From Diorhabda sublineata (taxonomy: Eukaryota > Arthropoda > Insecta > Coleoptera > Chrysomelidae), in the NCBI RefSeq assembly GCF_026230105.1, contig NC_079480.1, forward strand, positions 12,442,488 to 12,506,487: a stretch of 64,000 bases of DNA, given 5' to 3'. Below the pieces are notes generated by a model. The model was not told the DNA's origin, made no database searches, and saw nothing but the letters and a program-made list of their open reading frames with translations. The position numbers and the translations under genes were made by a program. Position 1 is the first letter of the stretch, and every line of letters begins with the position of its first letter. Shown one piece after another: positions 24,081 to 36,060 of this stretch.

Positions 24081-24646
24081 TGTTTTGGCAACCATGTTAT
24101 CAGTCTTTAGAAATTGTAGTTAAGCTTTTAAGATAAGGAAGTACACAGCTGTCATTGATAAAATATAGAAAACACGCATACAAAAGTTATTCCTTATTAA
24201 TTATCCAAATTTGGACTTTTACCGTTTTTTCCTGAGACAGCAAGTGGTTGACTGAATTTTAGGGTAGTACTTACTTTTGAAAATAAAGTCACACTCCAAA
24301 AAAAGTACGAAAATAAGTAAATTTAAACATCTTAATTGGAATTTAACCAAAGGCTCAAAAAATAATCGTACTTAAGTTTTGAAATAAACAAATAAAAACA
24401 AATATTTATTATTTTTCAAAATATTTTTATTGATTATATCATAATCAAAAAAAGCAGTGGGTCCCAAAGTGTGCGCGATTAGTAATCAGGGGAGCCCAGC
24501 AACTCCCTGTATATTATCTATTTTTTGGATTCTTCGAAAATTCTAGATAAGATTTATGTACAATGTCCTATAATTATTATCAACCGTTTCGGAAATATTT
24601 AAGTGTTTCCAGAATTCTTAGAGAAATTAGCACTAAAAAACGAAAA
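24081..24646. other. No gene; partial mariner-end-like segment
   Basis: Around 24,370-24,430 the text cttaagttttgaaataaaca followed by attatttttcaaaatat resembles the terminal region of the mariner relic that starts at 24,648, so it may be a small remnant of the same family. Confidence 0.4.
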
Positions 24647-24647
24647 T

Positions 24648-25300
24648 ACGAGGGTTGCTACTAAAGTTTTGAGATAGACAAATAAAAAAAAGTGGATTAT
24701 TTTTCAAAATAATCTCCATCAATATCAATACACGTTTTTATGAGTTTGAACCAATTGTCGAGGCATTTTTTCCAAATAATTGGATGCCAAACAAGGACTG
24801 TACGGCGGATAACCCATCAACTCGATGTTTTTTTAACTGTTGAAAAACTTTTTTGTTTGAATCGATGATTGCGAACTAGCATTGTAGATGTGAAGAATGA
24901 TTCGTCTTTCCCGATTCTTCTAGCAAAGAAATGTTGGTGTACCATTCAGAATTGACTCTTAGAAAATGGTGGCGACATCTCCGGTTATTCCGATAAAACC
25001 ACCATTGAATTTGGAAAACCAACAAAACACGGTGGCTAGAGATGATGCTTCATCACAAAAAGTAGAAGCGAGTTGATTCGCACACTGCTATTGGTTTAAT
25101 CCAAGTCGAAAGTCATGGAAAATCCACGCACGAAAATTTAATTTGATTCCATTTTTTGACCAATATGAATGTTTCAAGTATCTGTAAACAACTCGAATAG
25201 CACTCGTATAACAACACGTTCTGAATACGATCACCGATAAAAACGTCAAGCTTTATAACCACAATGACAATTTTGACATATATAACATCAGTGTTGCCAT
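24648..25300 (-). pseudogene. Mariner-type transposase relic
   Basis: The left end, tacgagggttgctactaaag, is a mariner terminus. Reading the minus strand inward gives LDNWFKLIKTCIDIDGDYFE (the C-terminal NWF-RM-KCI---G-YFE signature), a degraded PPYSPCLASNYL-like third-Asp block, and NSEWYTNI-like text (from NSEWYTTICLPKV). Frame changes and stops are frequent. Upstream coding and the other terminal repeat cannot be recognised beyond about 25,010. Same family as the relic at 37,500-38,190. Confidence 0.75.
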
Positions 25301-26109
25301 CAGCCTTCGTTCATTGAGGTTAAAACGTTGTAAACGTCATTTCCGATTATTTTTAGTTTTTAAATTTCATCATTTTTCTTCATATAAATATAATTTTGAA
25401 ATAAATCGTTAAGGTGGCATATTTTAAAAAGTAAATCTGAGGATTATTTCGCATTGTTGATACAAAAATTAATCAGAAACAGTCAAGTAATCGTTGGCAC
25501 CGAAACGTCTGTTGATCTGTATAATTTACTAGATCGTAATAAATTATCAATTCCTGTCAGACAGTTTGTGACGTGACGTAATATTACATATTCAATTTAC
25601 ATGAATGAAACGTTTAAAATCAAAATGTAATCGCTCTCTATTAAGATGTCATATTATCAACAATTATTACGTTACGATAGGTCAACTACACCAATTAATT
25701 ATAACATAGTTTTTATGTAAATAGTAGGAGATAAACATTTTCATTGTTATGTTTATATTTTTAACGAGCGTATTGAATAATAAATTTCACCATTCAATAG
25801 AGTAAACGCGTTTGTGATATTTAATGGATTCGAGTCAATTAAATTTATTCAGTTTCTGTTTATTATTTGACGAGATATTATCCAAAGTTTCACTTTCTTC
25901 AGTTAACTAGTTAAAACGATCGATTTACAATTAATGGACCATAATTATTCGTTTAAACTTTTTTTTTTTTAAATAAATAAACACCAAACTAATAAACAGA
26001 TCATTAATAAATAAGTATAGATATTGAAATGTGACATACGACTCCTAGTTTCTGAATTATAAGCGTTTAAAGTTGCGAAATCAGAACTTATATTAAGTAT
26101 TTGCTAAAA
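25301..26109. other. No gene; AT-rich
   Basis: The final 40 bases (26,068-26,110, aaagttgcgaaatcagaact...) match 51,498-51,541, so the mariner at 26,110 landed in a dispersed repeat. Confidence 0.5.
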
Positions 26110-26560
26110 TACGAGGTCTGGTTATTAAATAACGAGACTGCGCGCATAGAGGGCGCTCTAGACGTGCGGGATAAAAAACGCAAATTGAAAAAGTGCTATA
26201 AATTGTTGCAAGAGGTCTATGGGGACAATTCTCTATCTCGTGTACGTGTTTTTGAGTGGTATAAGCGCTTTAGTTAGGGCCGAGACAGCACTGAAAATGA
26301 CCAGCGCCCAGGTCCCCCTGTGACTGTTTCACCTCAACTCAACAGTTACCAAAATCGACCAAATTGTGTGTGCAGGTTGTCGAATGAGTATCCGGATGAT
26401 TGCCGAAACTGTAAACGCCGATATAGAAACAGTTTAAAAAATTCTATACGAAGAAGGAAGTTGGTGCCAAAAAATCTGACTCATGACCAAAAGCTCTTGC
26501 GTCAATGGATCTGCTTCGAAAGGGACCCGATTTGGATCGATGAAACATCTTTAAATTGAA
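26110..26560 (+). pseudogene. Mariner relic: 5' terminus plus N-terminal half
   Basis: Starts at a TA with terminal repeat tacgaggtctggttattaaa. The reading frame then gives LLQEVYGDNSLSRVRVFEWY (first helix-turn-helix), KRFS*GRDSTENDQRPGPP, RNSLKNSIRRRKLVPKNLTH and QKLLRQWICFERDP, ending in WIDETSLN, which is close to the first catalytic Asp block (DET). The 80-codon open frame at 26,320-26,559 is part of this, in a partly shifted frame. The C-terminal half and the 3' end are missing. It is the same family as 62,607-63,126, whose inverted terminus is essentially identical. Confidence 0.85.
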
Positions 26561-27879
26561 GAGTAGGAACTTTCTCATATGGAAACAGTCATTAATTATG
26601 AGACATCCCTCTATTTACGCTAGAACCTGTCAGATGTTGAAGCGTGCCTCGGTATTCGAAACAGTCACGTTTTAATATCAAAGTTTATAATCTGAACAAA
26701 AATCAGAAAAAGAGAAATTATTGCAAAACGGAACCAAAATGAAGTGTTATGGCAGAACGTGCATATGAATAGAAAGAATTAAGTAGACCATAGAGAGGGT
26801 TTTGAGTACAAAACTACCATAAATTTAATGATATGTCAGATGAAATGGCTAATTCCTACTAAAGGCTATGAGACTCAAAGTTCTGTCAAACGGAAAAGAT
26901 TTTCCAACACAGACATGTATTCAAGAAGAAAAGCTTGGAAAAAACATTGTTATAAAAATATTCATACTACAAAAGAAAAAGAGAAAGTTTACTCATACCT
27001 ACATGCAGAGATTGGAATGAAAACATTTTAATGTGCATAAAAGTTTTTTTTAAATTGATTTAAATGTGGTTAATTTTAAATTTCTTTTATGTATTACGTG
27101 GCCACCGCTTTTAGTACATAACTTAGAAGGGGATGAATCATGGATGTTATAAAAGAGACATGGCAGTTAACGTGTTGAAACTTAAATTACAAAAAATGAA
27201 GAGAATCTTCATACGCCTACTTAAAACAGATCGTATTGTACGACCTGGGTACAATTTATAAAAGTTTATCGTTTTGCTTATTATAATATATCAAAATTTC
27301 AATTTCATAAATTCAGATGGAACATCTCAGCAAAACAGTTTATTACGTATCCATATATGATAAGATTAATGCTTTTAAATCAAATAATAAAAAATTAGTC
27401 TAGCACTCCGTTTAAAAGATGATACAGATTCTAATTTTTGATATCCACAAGTGATTTTTGAGTCAATAATATCATTATTGCTCTTCACTTTAATATTTAA
27501 TAATATTGGATTGAACTACTAAATGGCATCGTATAATAACTAATGAAAGGTTATGTCTAGCCCTAAAATAAATTTCAAAATTCTAAGACCAATCACAAAT
27601 TTTTATAACGCTTCAAGTTAAGATCGAATCTTCTAGTAAACTTAAAAATAGACCCACGAGTCTCTTAAAAAACGTCCATTTTCAATTCTAAAATACGATG
27701 TACTTAAACTGTCAGTTCGAAAACAAAATTAAACGTAATATTTTTTTTATTGAAAATATAAAACAAAACCTTAAAAAATATCACTTTCATATACTAAACT
27801 ATTTGTTATACCTTAATAAGTAATGTTTTTAAAATTCCCTATATGAAGAAAACTAGAAAGAAGCGTCATAAACATCTTG
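26561..27879. other. No gene seen
   Basis: A 67-codon plus frame (26,828-27,031), Lys/Tyr-rich, has no recognisable domain. The remainder is AT-rich single-copy-looking sequence. Confidence 0.4.
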
Positions 27880-28100
27880 TCAATCACCAAAAACGTTGGC
27901 GCCGGCCACTCTGCGATCCGTCTTTAGATGTAAAGAGTATGAAATAGTCGACCAGTTTAGTGGTCGCTTATACAAACATAGTAAGTTAATCCACGACTTT
28001 TCTGGACGATTGCGCATAAAATCATTTCAATGCATACTGCGATCCCGCTCGTTTCAAAACAAAACACATGCGGAGATAGCATAGGTAACTAGATCGTATT
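27880..28100. promoter_or_regulatory. GC-richer island, function unknown
   Basis: Contains ggcgccggcc and several CG dinucleotides in otherwise AT-rich DNA. It could be a promoter, an enhancer or an old insertion; no specific motif set decides it. Confidence 0.2.
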
Positions 28101-28359
28101 TGACAGTTGTCACGTGGAATTTGAAAAAAGCGATTTTTCACTGAAAATTTACAGTGATCAACTTGATTCTTAATGGAAATCGTTAAGCACATATATATCG
28201 ATCAGAAACAGTATTAATAATATGTTTCGATACAAGCTATCTGTTGAAAAACTACCTTTTTGTAAAGTCAATATTTTCGTGAAAATCGCTATTTTATAAA
28301 ATTTATATAATTTTCGGTATAATAAACGATATATAGTACTTACTTGAGTTTCAAACCAC

Positions 28360-28660
28360 ATTTTTAATGAGGACTAAAAGTTGACATTGCTGCCTGCTGC
28401 AACATTTTTACGAAAAATTCAAACGAGCACAAAAATACACACGATTCTCGTAGATCGACGACACACACAGAACAAAGTAACAAAGTCCTACGTAGCACCT
28501 TCTGTTACTGGATCGCGCACGAAAATACAGTACATACTCAAGACCGGTCTAAATCTATCGGTCGAACTCGGTAGTGAACGGCAGTGTTCGGCCCACCTGC
28601 ATAACAGGCCCGCTGCGAAAGGTTATGTTTAACCAGCGTTGTCAGCTCGTTGTAGTTGAT
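28360..28660. promoter_or_regulatory. GC-richer, CG-rich island, function unknown
   Basis: About 280 bp with many CG dinucleotides (gatcgacgaca, ggatcgcgcacg, ctatcggtcgaactcgg). The 83-codon plus frame (28,381-28,632) has no family motif. It may be a promoter or 5' UTR of a gene outside the window. Confidence 0.22.
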
Positions 28661-30599
28661 ACCTAGATCTGAAGATTATTGATGATTGTACATATAGTAT
28701 ATTACATTCCAACAAAGCAAGACTTTTAATAATATCACAGCTTGGCATCGCTGTAATTGAATGAAAAATATATCTCTCTGGTATCGAGCTTGGAGTTGTT
28801 TGTTATAAAGCGTACTTTCCCAAAAGTTGCTTAATGAATAATATTCTGTTGACTATTTCGAAAATTAGTTTTCATATTATAATGTAAAATGAAGAACACA
28901 TTTTTTTTTAAATACATATATATACAAAGTAAAATTTATTTTAACGAAGAATGAGTAAACTTTAAAAAATACTAAATACTTCTGACACTTCTCATTATTT
29001 ACTACATGTTCGATGTGGTTTTACCACATGTGTTGGACTTTTTGCGATTGCGAAGATAGGATGCAATGCAATAATTATATCCGGAGTGATTTTTGAAATA
29101 AACTGCTTTACGGATTTGATTCTACAGAGATGGAATTAGCCCGAAAGTAATTTTTTACTAGTTATGAATGAAATTTTTTAAAAACGCTTCAGGCATGATA
29201 ATGGAATGTCGTTTATTGGTTTGATAATTTCTGGATTTTCTAAAAAGTACGATTTGCATATGCATAAAGATCGTAAAGATGATTCTAAGTATGTTTCTGT
29301 TAAACGTAGAAATTTAAAGTTATGCATAAATTAGTTTAAAATATGGTATAAATACTTTTTTGTTGATAAATTTTGTTTTTCGGTTTAATAGAATATTTGT
29401 TGTTACTTAAAATATAAGAAAGAATATTTATGAATGGATTTTCGAAAAAAAAACTCTTCACTCTTATATCTCGAGTATATTTTTATAAATATGATTATAT
29501 GGGTGTACACTTATTTTAAAAGAATTATTTTTTCCTGAAACTTTTTATTTGTATTCAAATATGTATTCGTAGACGTAGAATTCATTAGCTTTTTTGGAAC
29601 GTCTACGATAGCCAAGGTAATAATTTTCTGGTAGATTAAGTCTATTTTTTCAAGAATAAAAACTCATGGAAACATATCATTTATAATTTAGTTTGTACTA
29701 CGAAGAAATCTATGGCTATTAGATGTTATGTTTTCTTAGATCTATTGGAAAACATAGAGCTCTTTAGCTTTTTTATATTACAAAATAGTGACAAGATTCT
29801 TTAAGATCTATCTTTATATACACCAAAACAGCTGTAAAAATACTCGATTCTATAATTATTAAGTATAGGATTGTGTTAAATATTCCAGATGACCGTATTG
29901 ACGTCATGGTGAAGTAGGTATAGGGGCACTAGGGGCATAAGGCCAAAGAAACGAGAGAAAAAAGCAATGCCAGTGTTGAGAAATCGAAACTTAAAGAAGT
30001 TGGAATTGAATTCTACGTTATGGTGAAGAAATTCACCAGATTAAGGATAGATTAAATAGTTTATATTAGAAAAATCGCTATAATAATTATTATCACTCAT
30101 TATCTGTGCTCATACCAGTTCAATCGGGTTTAATTCGCAATGGAATGGTGGAGATCTATCTCCTTTCTCAATCTTCTTTCAACCCCTTGGCTGTGAGCAA
30201 TTTTGACTCGTAATTTTAATACCCGCCATCAAATTCTAGCTTTTGTTATGATGTGCCGACTCGTGATCGTGGTTGTCATGAAGATTAGACCACTCGTGAC
30301 GGAAGATTACGCAGCTCGGGATTTTAATTATGAAACGAAAAGTAAAAATTAAATTATATTTACTGCGTATTTCAATAAAAGATATTCAATATTCTAAACA
30401 CATGAAAAAATGAAATGAGTCACATGGATTGGTCGTAAGTGACATATCACTGGAATTGGATGCCAATAAGTGTGGAGGGAACACTACTATGTAATTTTTT
30501 ACCAAATAATCGGCCATTTATGAATAAGTTAAAGTATTGGGCATATCTACATTGAAATAATCCACAAAACATTGACTTACTTTGTCAGAATAGAGATGA
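28661..30599. other. No gene seen; AT-rich
   Basis: No open frame of note, no tandem repeat, no transposon ends recognised over nearly 2 kb. A short cacatg-rich palindromic patch lies at about 29,005-29,035. Confidence 0.5.
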
Positions 30600-31080
30600 G
30601 GTAACCCAAAGCGGGGGCAGGCAAGCCCATCATGGGACCAGAACCCTTCCTATGGTATCAACTACAGAACAATGAAAAAGGAGGTAGATAGGAGGAAAAC
30701 CAATTATTAGGGCAACCAGCTGAGATTGAGACAGTCAAAGACTCTTCTGGAAAACTACAAACAGATAATATCTCCTGAATTTATCAACCTACGAATACTA
30801 ACAGGAGTTCTATTGGGGCACTGTCAAATCCCTGAAGACGATTTTGTTGCACAGAGGACGAAACTGCTAACCACATTTTCTCGAATTGCATTCTAGACCA
30901 TTACACCTGGGAGTTCTTGGAATAGAAGATGAAGATCTCTGGCAATCCCACATTCTAGACTTTTCAAAAGTAGTGGGATTGATGAATCAGCTGTAAAAAT
31001 TGGGCTCTCCAGTATCGCAGCAAAAAAGGAGGACACGTTAGATCCTTTGGGTCGCAGTGTATACAAGACCCCAAATCTTT
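30600..31080 (+). pseudogene. Jockey-like LINE C-terminal relic (RNase H region)
   Basis: Plus-strand text reads SKTLLENYKQIISPEFINLR, ILTGVLLGHCQ, then (after a frame change) FCCTEDETANHIFSNC with ILDHYTWEFL. This is the arrangement seen at the end of jockey-clade ORF2: a TGxLTGHC block followed by a Cys-Cys-His-Cys motif (CRxCxEExETxxHILxxC). Several stops follow. The last readable coding-like text ends near 31,075. Confidence 0.75.
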
Positions 31081-32330
31081 ATTACATACAAGGTAACCCA
31101 AATATATATTGCAGCCATTTGCCTTGAGAATCAGTTTTTAGGCTTTTTTGGGATGTTTCCGGTAATATTAAAACGATTTCCGAATTGCCGAATTTCCGAA
31201 TGTGTAACCTTTGTATGGCTTTCGCGTATGTCTGTAGTTGCTTTGCGTTTACATGCATTACTAAAAGCTTCTCTACCTAGTTTTTGCACATTTTCCAAAT
31301 TATTATGATCTAGATCTTCCAAAAAATCAGCAAATAAAAGCAAACTAATAAAAACATAGAACATGGAAAGTTATAAACGAACTTAACTCCATCGGTATGG
31401 CACTTCAATAAGCAGCAACAAAGAAATCTACCACTTTTTGTAATCACTGTTTTTCTAATTTAAAATCATCAATTACAAGCAATTTATGCTGACCTACCGT
31501 AAAATCTACTACGAATGCCATTTCTAACTTGTCAAAAACACGTTATCTGTTGCAGGTGTGCATTCAGAAATTCTAGGTTTTAATTTCTGGATTCTATTTA
31601 CAAGTGGATTAGGTAATACTCTTAATGAATTCGTCACGAGTTGTGTGTACTCGGACTACCTTTTCGTTTACCTGAAATATCTCCGTTCCGAGTTGTTAGT
31701 TGAGTTATCTCAATGGATTAAAAATCGTCACGAGTTGCAGCGCAAGATTCAAAAATTAATAAACTACCTTTAACAAAATAGTTTGCATTGTCGATGTGTA
31801 CTATTATCAGTCTGCACCCCTTTCCTGATGGTAGATTTCAACCAGTGAATAAATAATTTGAAAAATTTTTTCTTTAATTTGTAACAGTTTCATCTTGCCA
31901 AAATTTATTAGAGTGTATCCATGTTTCATGTAAATAAAATGTATTTTTTCTTTGATTTCTCATTTCTTTCTATTAATTTGTTTCACCAGCAAAAACCTAT
32001 TTCTTTCAGAAATTTCCATTGTGTGCTTCGACTCTTCTCAGGGTAAATCTTATCATCTTGAACTGTGGCAAAAGCTTTGTCTACCGTCGGATACTCTTTT
32101 CAAAAGAAGAACGCATGTACTTTCCTTCCAAGTCTTTCTTTCATATGATTTTATATTTGAAATTTTGGTTTTTCTGGAGCTCTACTCGAAACTCGCTACA
32201 TTTCTTTTCCTCAATAACTTCGTAGATTTCCCAGTACCAAGCGTCCTACTCAATAACAATTTTACATAAATTATTGTTTGTAAATGATTTGAAACGATTA
32301 AATATAAATGTGTTAAATGACCGATTTTCC
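31081..32330. other. No gene recognised
   Basis: Overlapping frames at 31,057-31,308 (plus), 31,131-31,364 (minus) and 31,952-32,269 (plus) have ordinary composition but no motif I can name. Some may be unrecognised LINE or DNA-transposon debris. Confidence 0.35.
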
Positions 32331-32334
32331 GGCT

Positions 32335-32600
32335 TGTACGTGGCCGTTCTGGGTTTTCCATAATAACACTAGAATTCACAATAGATTGCAAGTTGCTTCA
32401 ATTCACACCATTCACGTGGACCTGGGAGTGCCCACTGTACAAGAAATTATCCAGGAGAGGATCATCAAACACCATAAAACTATAGAAATCTACCCATATC
32501 CACTACCAGTGTGGTTAGCACCAAGAAACGTGAAAATACTGAAAAAAAGTTAGCCAATAGACCTAATATGAGGTATAAGAGGTTGCATCACTAGATGTAA
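32335..32600 (+). pseudogene. Jockey-like LINE relic, RT C-terminus
   Basis: The frame at 32,317-32,553 contains WPFWVFHNNTRIHNRLQVAS (RT thumb, PVWG-A--T---RLQ), then IHTIHVDLGVPTVQEIIQER and IIKHHKTIEIYPYPLP. The latter is the block that closes jockey-type ORF2 (IHxDLxxPxxxEEI...HPNPL). A short deletion joins RLQ to the IHTIH block. Reading continues past the stop as PIDLI-like text, the usual RRxWPxDL ending. It is oriented as the relic at 30,600 but order and overlap show it is a separate copy. Confidence 0.8.
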
Positions 32601-32689
32601 GCCTCACCAAGACATTATAGATGTTAGGTTATCTAATACTCTTTAGCAAATTAACCCATAGAACGTAAAAAATACCCCGATTGTTAATC

Positions 32690-32980
32690 AAAACTTGTAA
32701 CTCTCTCTGCATTTTTTTTCTTCTCCCTTTTGTTCGGTCCAGGAGTCTCTATTGAGAGCATAGCCTCCAACAGATTCCCAGGAGCTATTCCTCCTCCAAG
32801 TGCAGCTTTCAAGGTGCTGCGAAGCATGCCGAAACGCGGATATATAAGAATATTCATTGGTTCCTGTTTTGTTACCCACTCCAGGAAAGTCTCCGTGGTA
32901 TTCTCTAAAACATTCATATCCAGAGAGTATCTGGATCAAGAAGTAATTTACCTCTGTTGGGAGTGGATAAACCATTCAAG
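32690..32980 (-). pseudogene. Possible R1-like LINE C-terminal relic
   Basis: The minus-strand frame 32,684-32,917 reads YPRFGMLRSTLKAALGG then APGNLLEAMLS and later KKKNAERV. This resembles the end of R1/jockey-type ORF2, where CPRFxxLRxxLxxxxG...xPxxLVExML is followed by a Lys/Glu-rich tail. A longer plus-strand frame (32,730-33,260, 176 codons) covers the same bases but shows no family similarity and is likely its shadow. Confidence 0.42.
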
Positions 32981-33204
32981 GAATAAGTTGCTGTTTATCC
33001 GTTCAAATATCCTCAACTCAGCTTTGATCAGTGTGTTCTATCTTTTTGACGGTAGAGGAATATTATGCGCTGGAAACGAGATAAGATGTTCCTCCCTTTG
33101 GAGGCATTTACACTCTGGACGTTTAATTGAACCTATAGATTTTCTTGAGAGCCCCATCGAACGTGAAGTAGTGAATTTTTATATTCAAATTGAGCGGACT
33201 TTTT

Positions 33205-33743
33205 ATCGATATTCAGTTAGTTTTGTGAAGTACCAACTAGTTCTGGTTTACGCAAACTGAACATGTATTGCAATATTGTAATAAATATTCAATATATGTT
33301 TGAAATATTTTCTTATAGTTAATATTTTGAGGGCCCGTGGAACTGGCCAGTCAGGACCTGTTTGTTACCTTTTCTTTCGGGATATTTATTACTAGACTAA
33401 AAGTATTATTTTTTAAAATAATTAATTTAGTTTTAAACAAAATCATTGTTTGATTTGCTAACCTCTTTAATATAATTAAAACAGTCAAGAACTTTATTGG
33501 TACAACTGGCAATATAAATTTTAGTTTCTGTTAATACTTATAACTAGGCTACCAATACCAATTTTAAGCAATAAGTGTATTTTTGTACCTTTTATATCCA
33601 ATTATAAAATACTATTTATTGATATTCAGTTAGTTTTGTAAAGTACCAACTATTTCTGGTTTACGGAAATCGAACATTTATTGCAATATTGTAATAAATA
33701 TTCAATACATGTTTGAAATATTTTCTTATAGTTGATATTTTGA
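33205..33743. repeat. Direct repeat pair A (33,205-33,332 and 33,618-33,743)
   Basis: gatattcagttagttttgt, aagtaccaacta and ttgcaatattgtaataaat recur at over 90% identity across about 127 bp. The interval between them is repeat B. Confidence 0.85.
33333..33555. repeat. Direct repeat B, copy 1
   Basis: aactggccagtcaggacctg, ttttaaacaaaatcatt and acagtcaagaact are shared with 34,640-34,862 at roughly 85% identity over about 220 bp. No coding content. Confidence 0.85.
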
Positions 33744-34265
33744 TAAAACTGTTTTAAATAACATTTTTTCATTAAGTTGACAATCCAACTGTTTTTTAAA
33801 TATTCCTGGATTGTGTTGACGGGAAATCGTACTCTCGTTCAACAACTACCAGCGGAAGTGGTTATCATAACAGTGGATATAATCGCAGTGATTGGGAGTC
33901 GGTATATATTGCAATTTGTGCCGTTTGGTATATTAAATATAAACTCCTGTGGTTCTTGACAAAAAAAAATGAGGAACGTTATGTGAAAGAATATTTGGCG
34001 ATGTGTACTTTACGTTGTATATTTATGTTGTTAATTAAATTTATAATGAACTAGCTGATCCGGCAAACATCGTACTGTCTCAATCGATAAATAAAATATC
34101 TAAGCTTTTGTATAAAATAAACTTTAAACAAACAAAAGAAATCTTTTTTTATGAAAACAAATAAAAAAATGCTCGGTATTAATGAAGATTTATTATTATT
34201 TTCGATTAATTACTCATGATGTTGCTTACAAAACAGAGTTTTTCTCTGTTTATGAGGTTCCAATT

Positions 34266-34267
<2 letters not shown>
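33744..34267. other. No gene; short dispersed motif
   Basis: gaactagctgatccggcaaa (34,049-34,068) resembles a phrase common in insect dispersed repeats. The rest is AT-rich, with a 60-codon frame (33,777-33,959) lacking motifs. Confidence 0.35.

Positions 34268-34319
<52 letters not shown>
34268..34319. repeat. (TA)n microsatellite
   Basis: Uninterrupted alternating ta/at run of about 50 bp. Confidence 0.95.
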
Positions 34320-34323
<4 letters not shown>

Positions 34324-34639
34324 GTCTTTATCAAAATATAAAATATAAAAGACTTAAAGGAAAGTTGAAACGTCAAATTTTTGCCTATCTTTTAAAAATT
34401 ATTAAAAAAACTAATTTTGAAACAGAAGAGACCTAAAATCAAGAACATTTAGAAACATCAACATATCAAAAGGTCTAAGAAATAAGAAATTAAAGAAATT
34501 CTTCTTCTATGAAAAAGCCTTATATTTGCTCTATCACTTAATACAACTTGTCTCGAACTGAAATATTACTCCAAAATTACACAAAATACCTACTAATAAC
34601 ACAAAAACTTTTTTTGTACGGGGCTTTCCACGATCGTGG

Positions 34640-34862
34640 ACCTGCGTAACTGGCCAGTCCGGACCTGTTTGTCTCCTTCTTCTTTCAGGATATTTAATAT
34701 TAGATTAAAAGTATTATTTTCTCAAACAATTGATTTACTTTTAAACAAAATCATTCATTGATTTGGGTAACCTCTTTAATATAAGTAAAACAGTCAAGAA
34801 CTATATTGGTGCAACTGGCAATATAAATTTTAGTTTCTTGTCAATACATATAATTAGGCTAC
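34640..34862. repeat. Direct repeat B, copy 2
   Basis: Second copy of the segment at 33,333-33,555, without a second copy of the neighbouring repeat A. Confidence 0.85.
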
Positions 34863-36060
34863 CGCTTAAGATTTTAAATTCTGGTGGTTGCGCATATTCT
34901 GATAAAAATTCGCATTCGATGTATCTCTACAGTTTGTTTTTCAATCTCGAAAGGCGTAGGTCAGGGTAAATGTCAGCTGCAAAACAATGCATTCGAGTAA
35001 TCGTTCTAGATTAGCAATCTTATTGGAAGCTACAGCGAAACACCTGTAAATAATTGGATGTAGTCGAGATTTCAAAATTGATTATAAAAAAATATATTAA
35101 ATAATTAAATATAAAACGTGCGATTGGGGAAAAATATGAATAAATTATATGAAAATTATAAAACTACACAATTATTCTTGACAAATAAAACCAGGACCGA
35201 CTTTAGAAATATTTCAGAAATAAATGATAATGTCTATATATAGTCGAGGAAATAAAGCACAACAATTTTTGAGCATTAAGACGAATCAAGATGCAAACAA
35301 AACAAAGCAAAAATTATGGATAAGAAATCAAAATTATTTATATTTTTTCAGGGGAAAGATGCATCTTGAAAATTTAAATTTATAACTGGAAAAACATCAC
35401 CGGAAGTCAGTTCAATTTTACTACTCAGTGGTTTTCGAGGTCGCTGATCACTAATATCACGACAGATAAAGTCTTCGAAGTACCTGGTGCCCAGGATGGC
35501 CGAGATTGGTCTTTGCCAGCTACATTATTAGATTATAAGCGTTTTCGTAGTGGGATTGTGGCAAAGTGTACTAACTCTACCAGGTACCTTAAGCCCCACA
35601 TGGCCGACATCTTCGTCGCTTTTATATATATAAATATCATGACAGCGATGACCTACAAGGTGCCTGGTGTCCGTGGTGGATGGTTTATACGTCCTCTCTT
35701 GGAGACTACTAATTGGGGAGAAGATCTAAAACAACAGGAATAGTCCCCATCAAAATGACACAATTGCCCGGCCCACCGAACATCATGAATATAATATTTT
35801 GCGGATGCAAAAACAATTGTGTTTTGAAAATATTGTCATGCAGATTCTTAATCATTTTGCGAGTACAGGGGAACTAAAAAGTATTAACATTAAATAAAAA
35901 CTTCATCATTCAAAGACAGGCTAGCTGGAGTCTCTTTTATTAAAGGCAGCAACGGATCCATGAGGCAACCGGGTTCAAATTTACTCTTTCTACTTCAATA
36001 AGAATATTCATTAAGTATTAAGTCATACCGAAACTCAAAGAGAAATATAGTGTAGTTAAA
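34863..36060. other. No gene; contains a diverged internal repeat
   Basis: At 35,450-35,690 the phrase tatcacgacag...tacctggtgcccaggatgg recurs as tatcatgacag...tgcctggtgtccgtggtgg about 180 bp on. The 76-codon frame at 35,513-35,743 spans it and is probably repeat-derived. ttcgaggtcgctgatcacta at 35,429 echoes the repeat at 18.8 kb. Confidence 0.4.

Noticed and set aside
32730..33260. 176-codon plus-strand frame as a gene
   Set aside because: It overlaps an antisense R1-like LINE remnant and shows no domain, start context or splice signals.
35960..35995. Possible tRNA or SINE B-box (ccgggttcaaatt)
   Set aside because: No matching A box at the right distance and no cloverleaf can be drawn.
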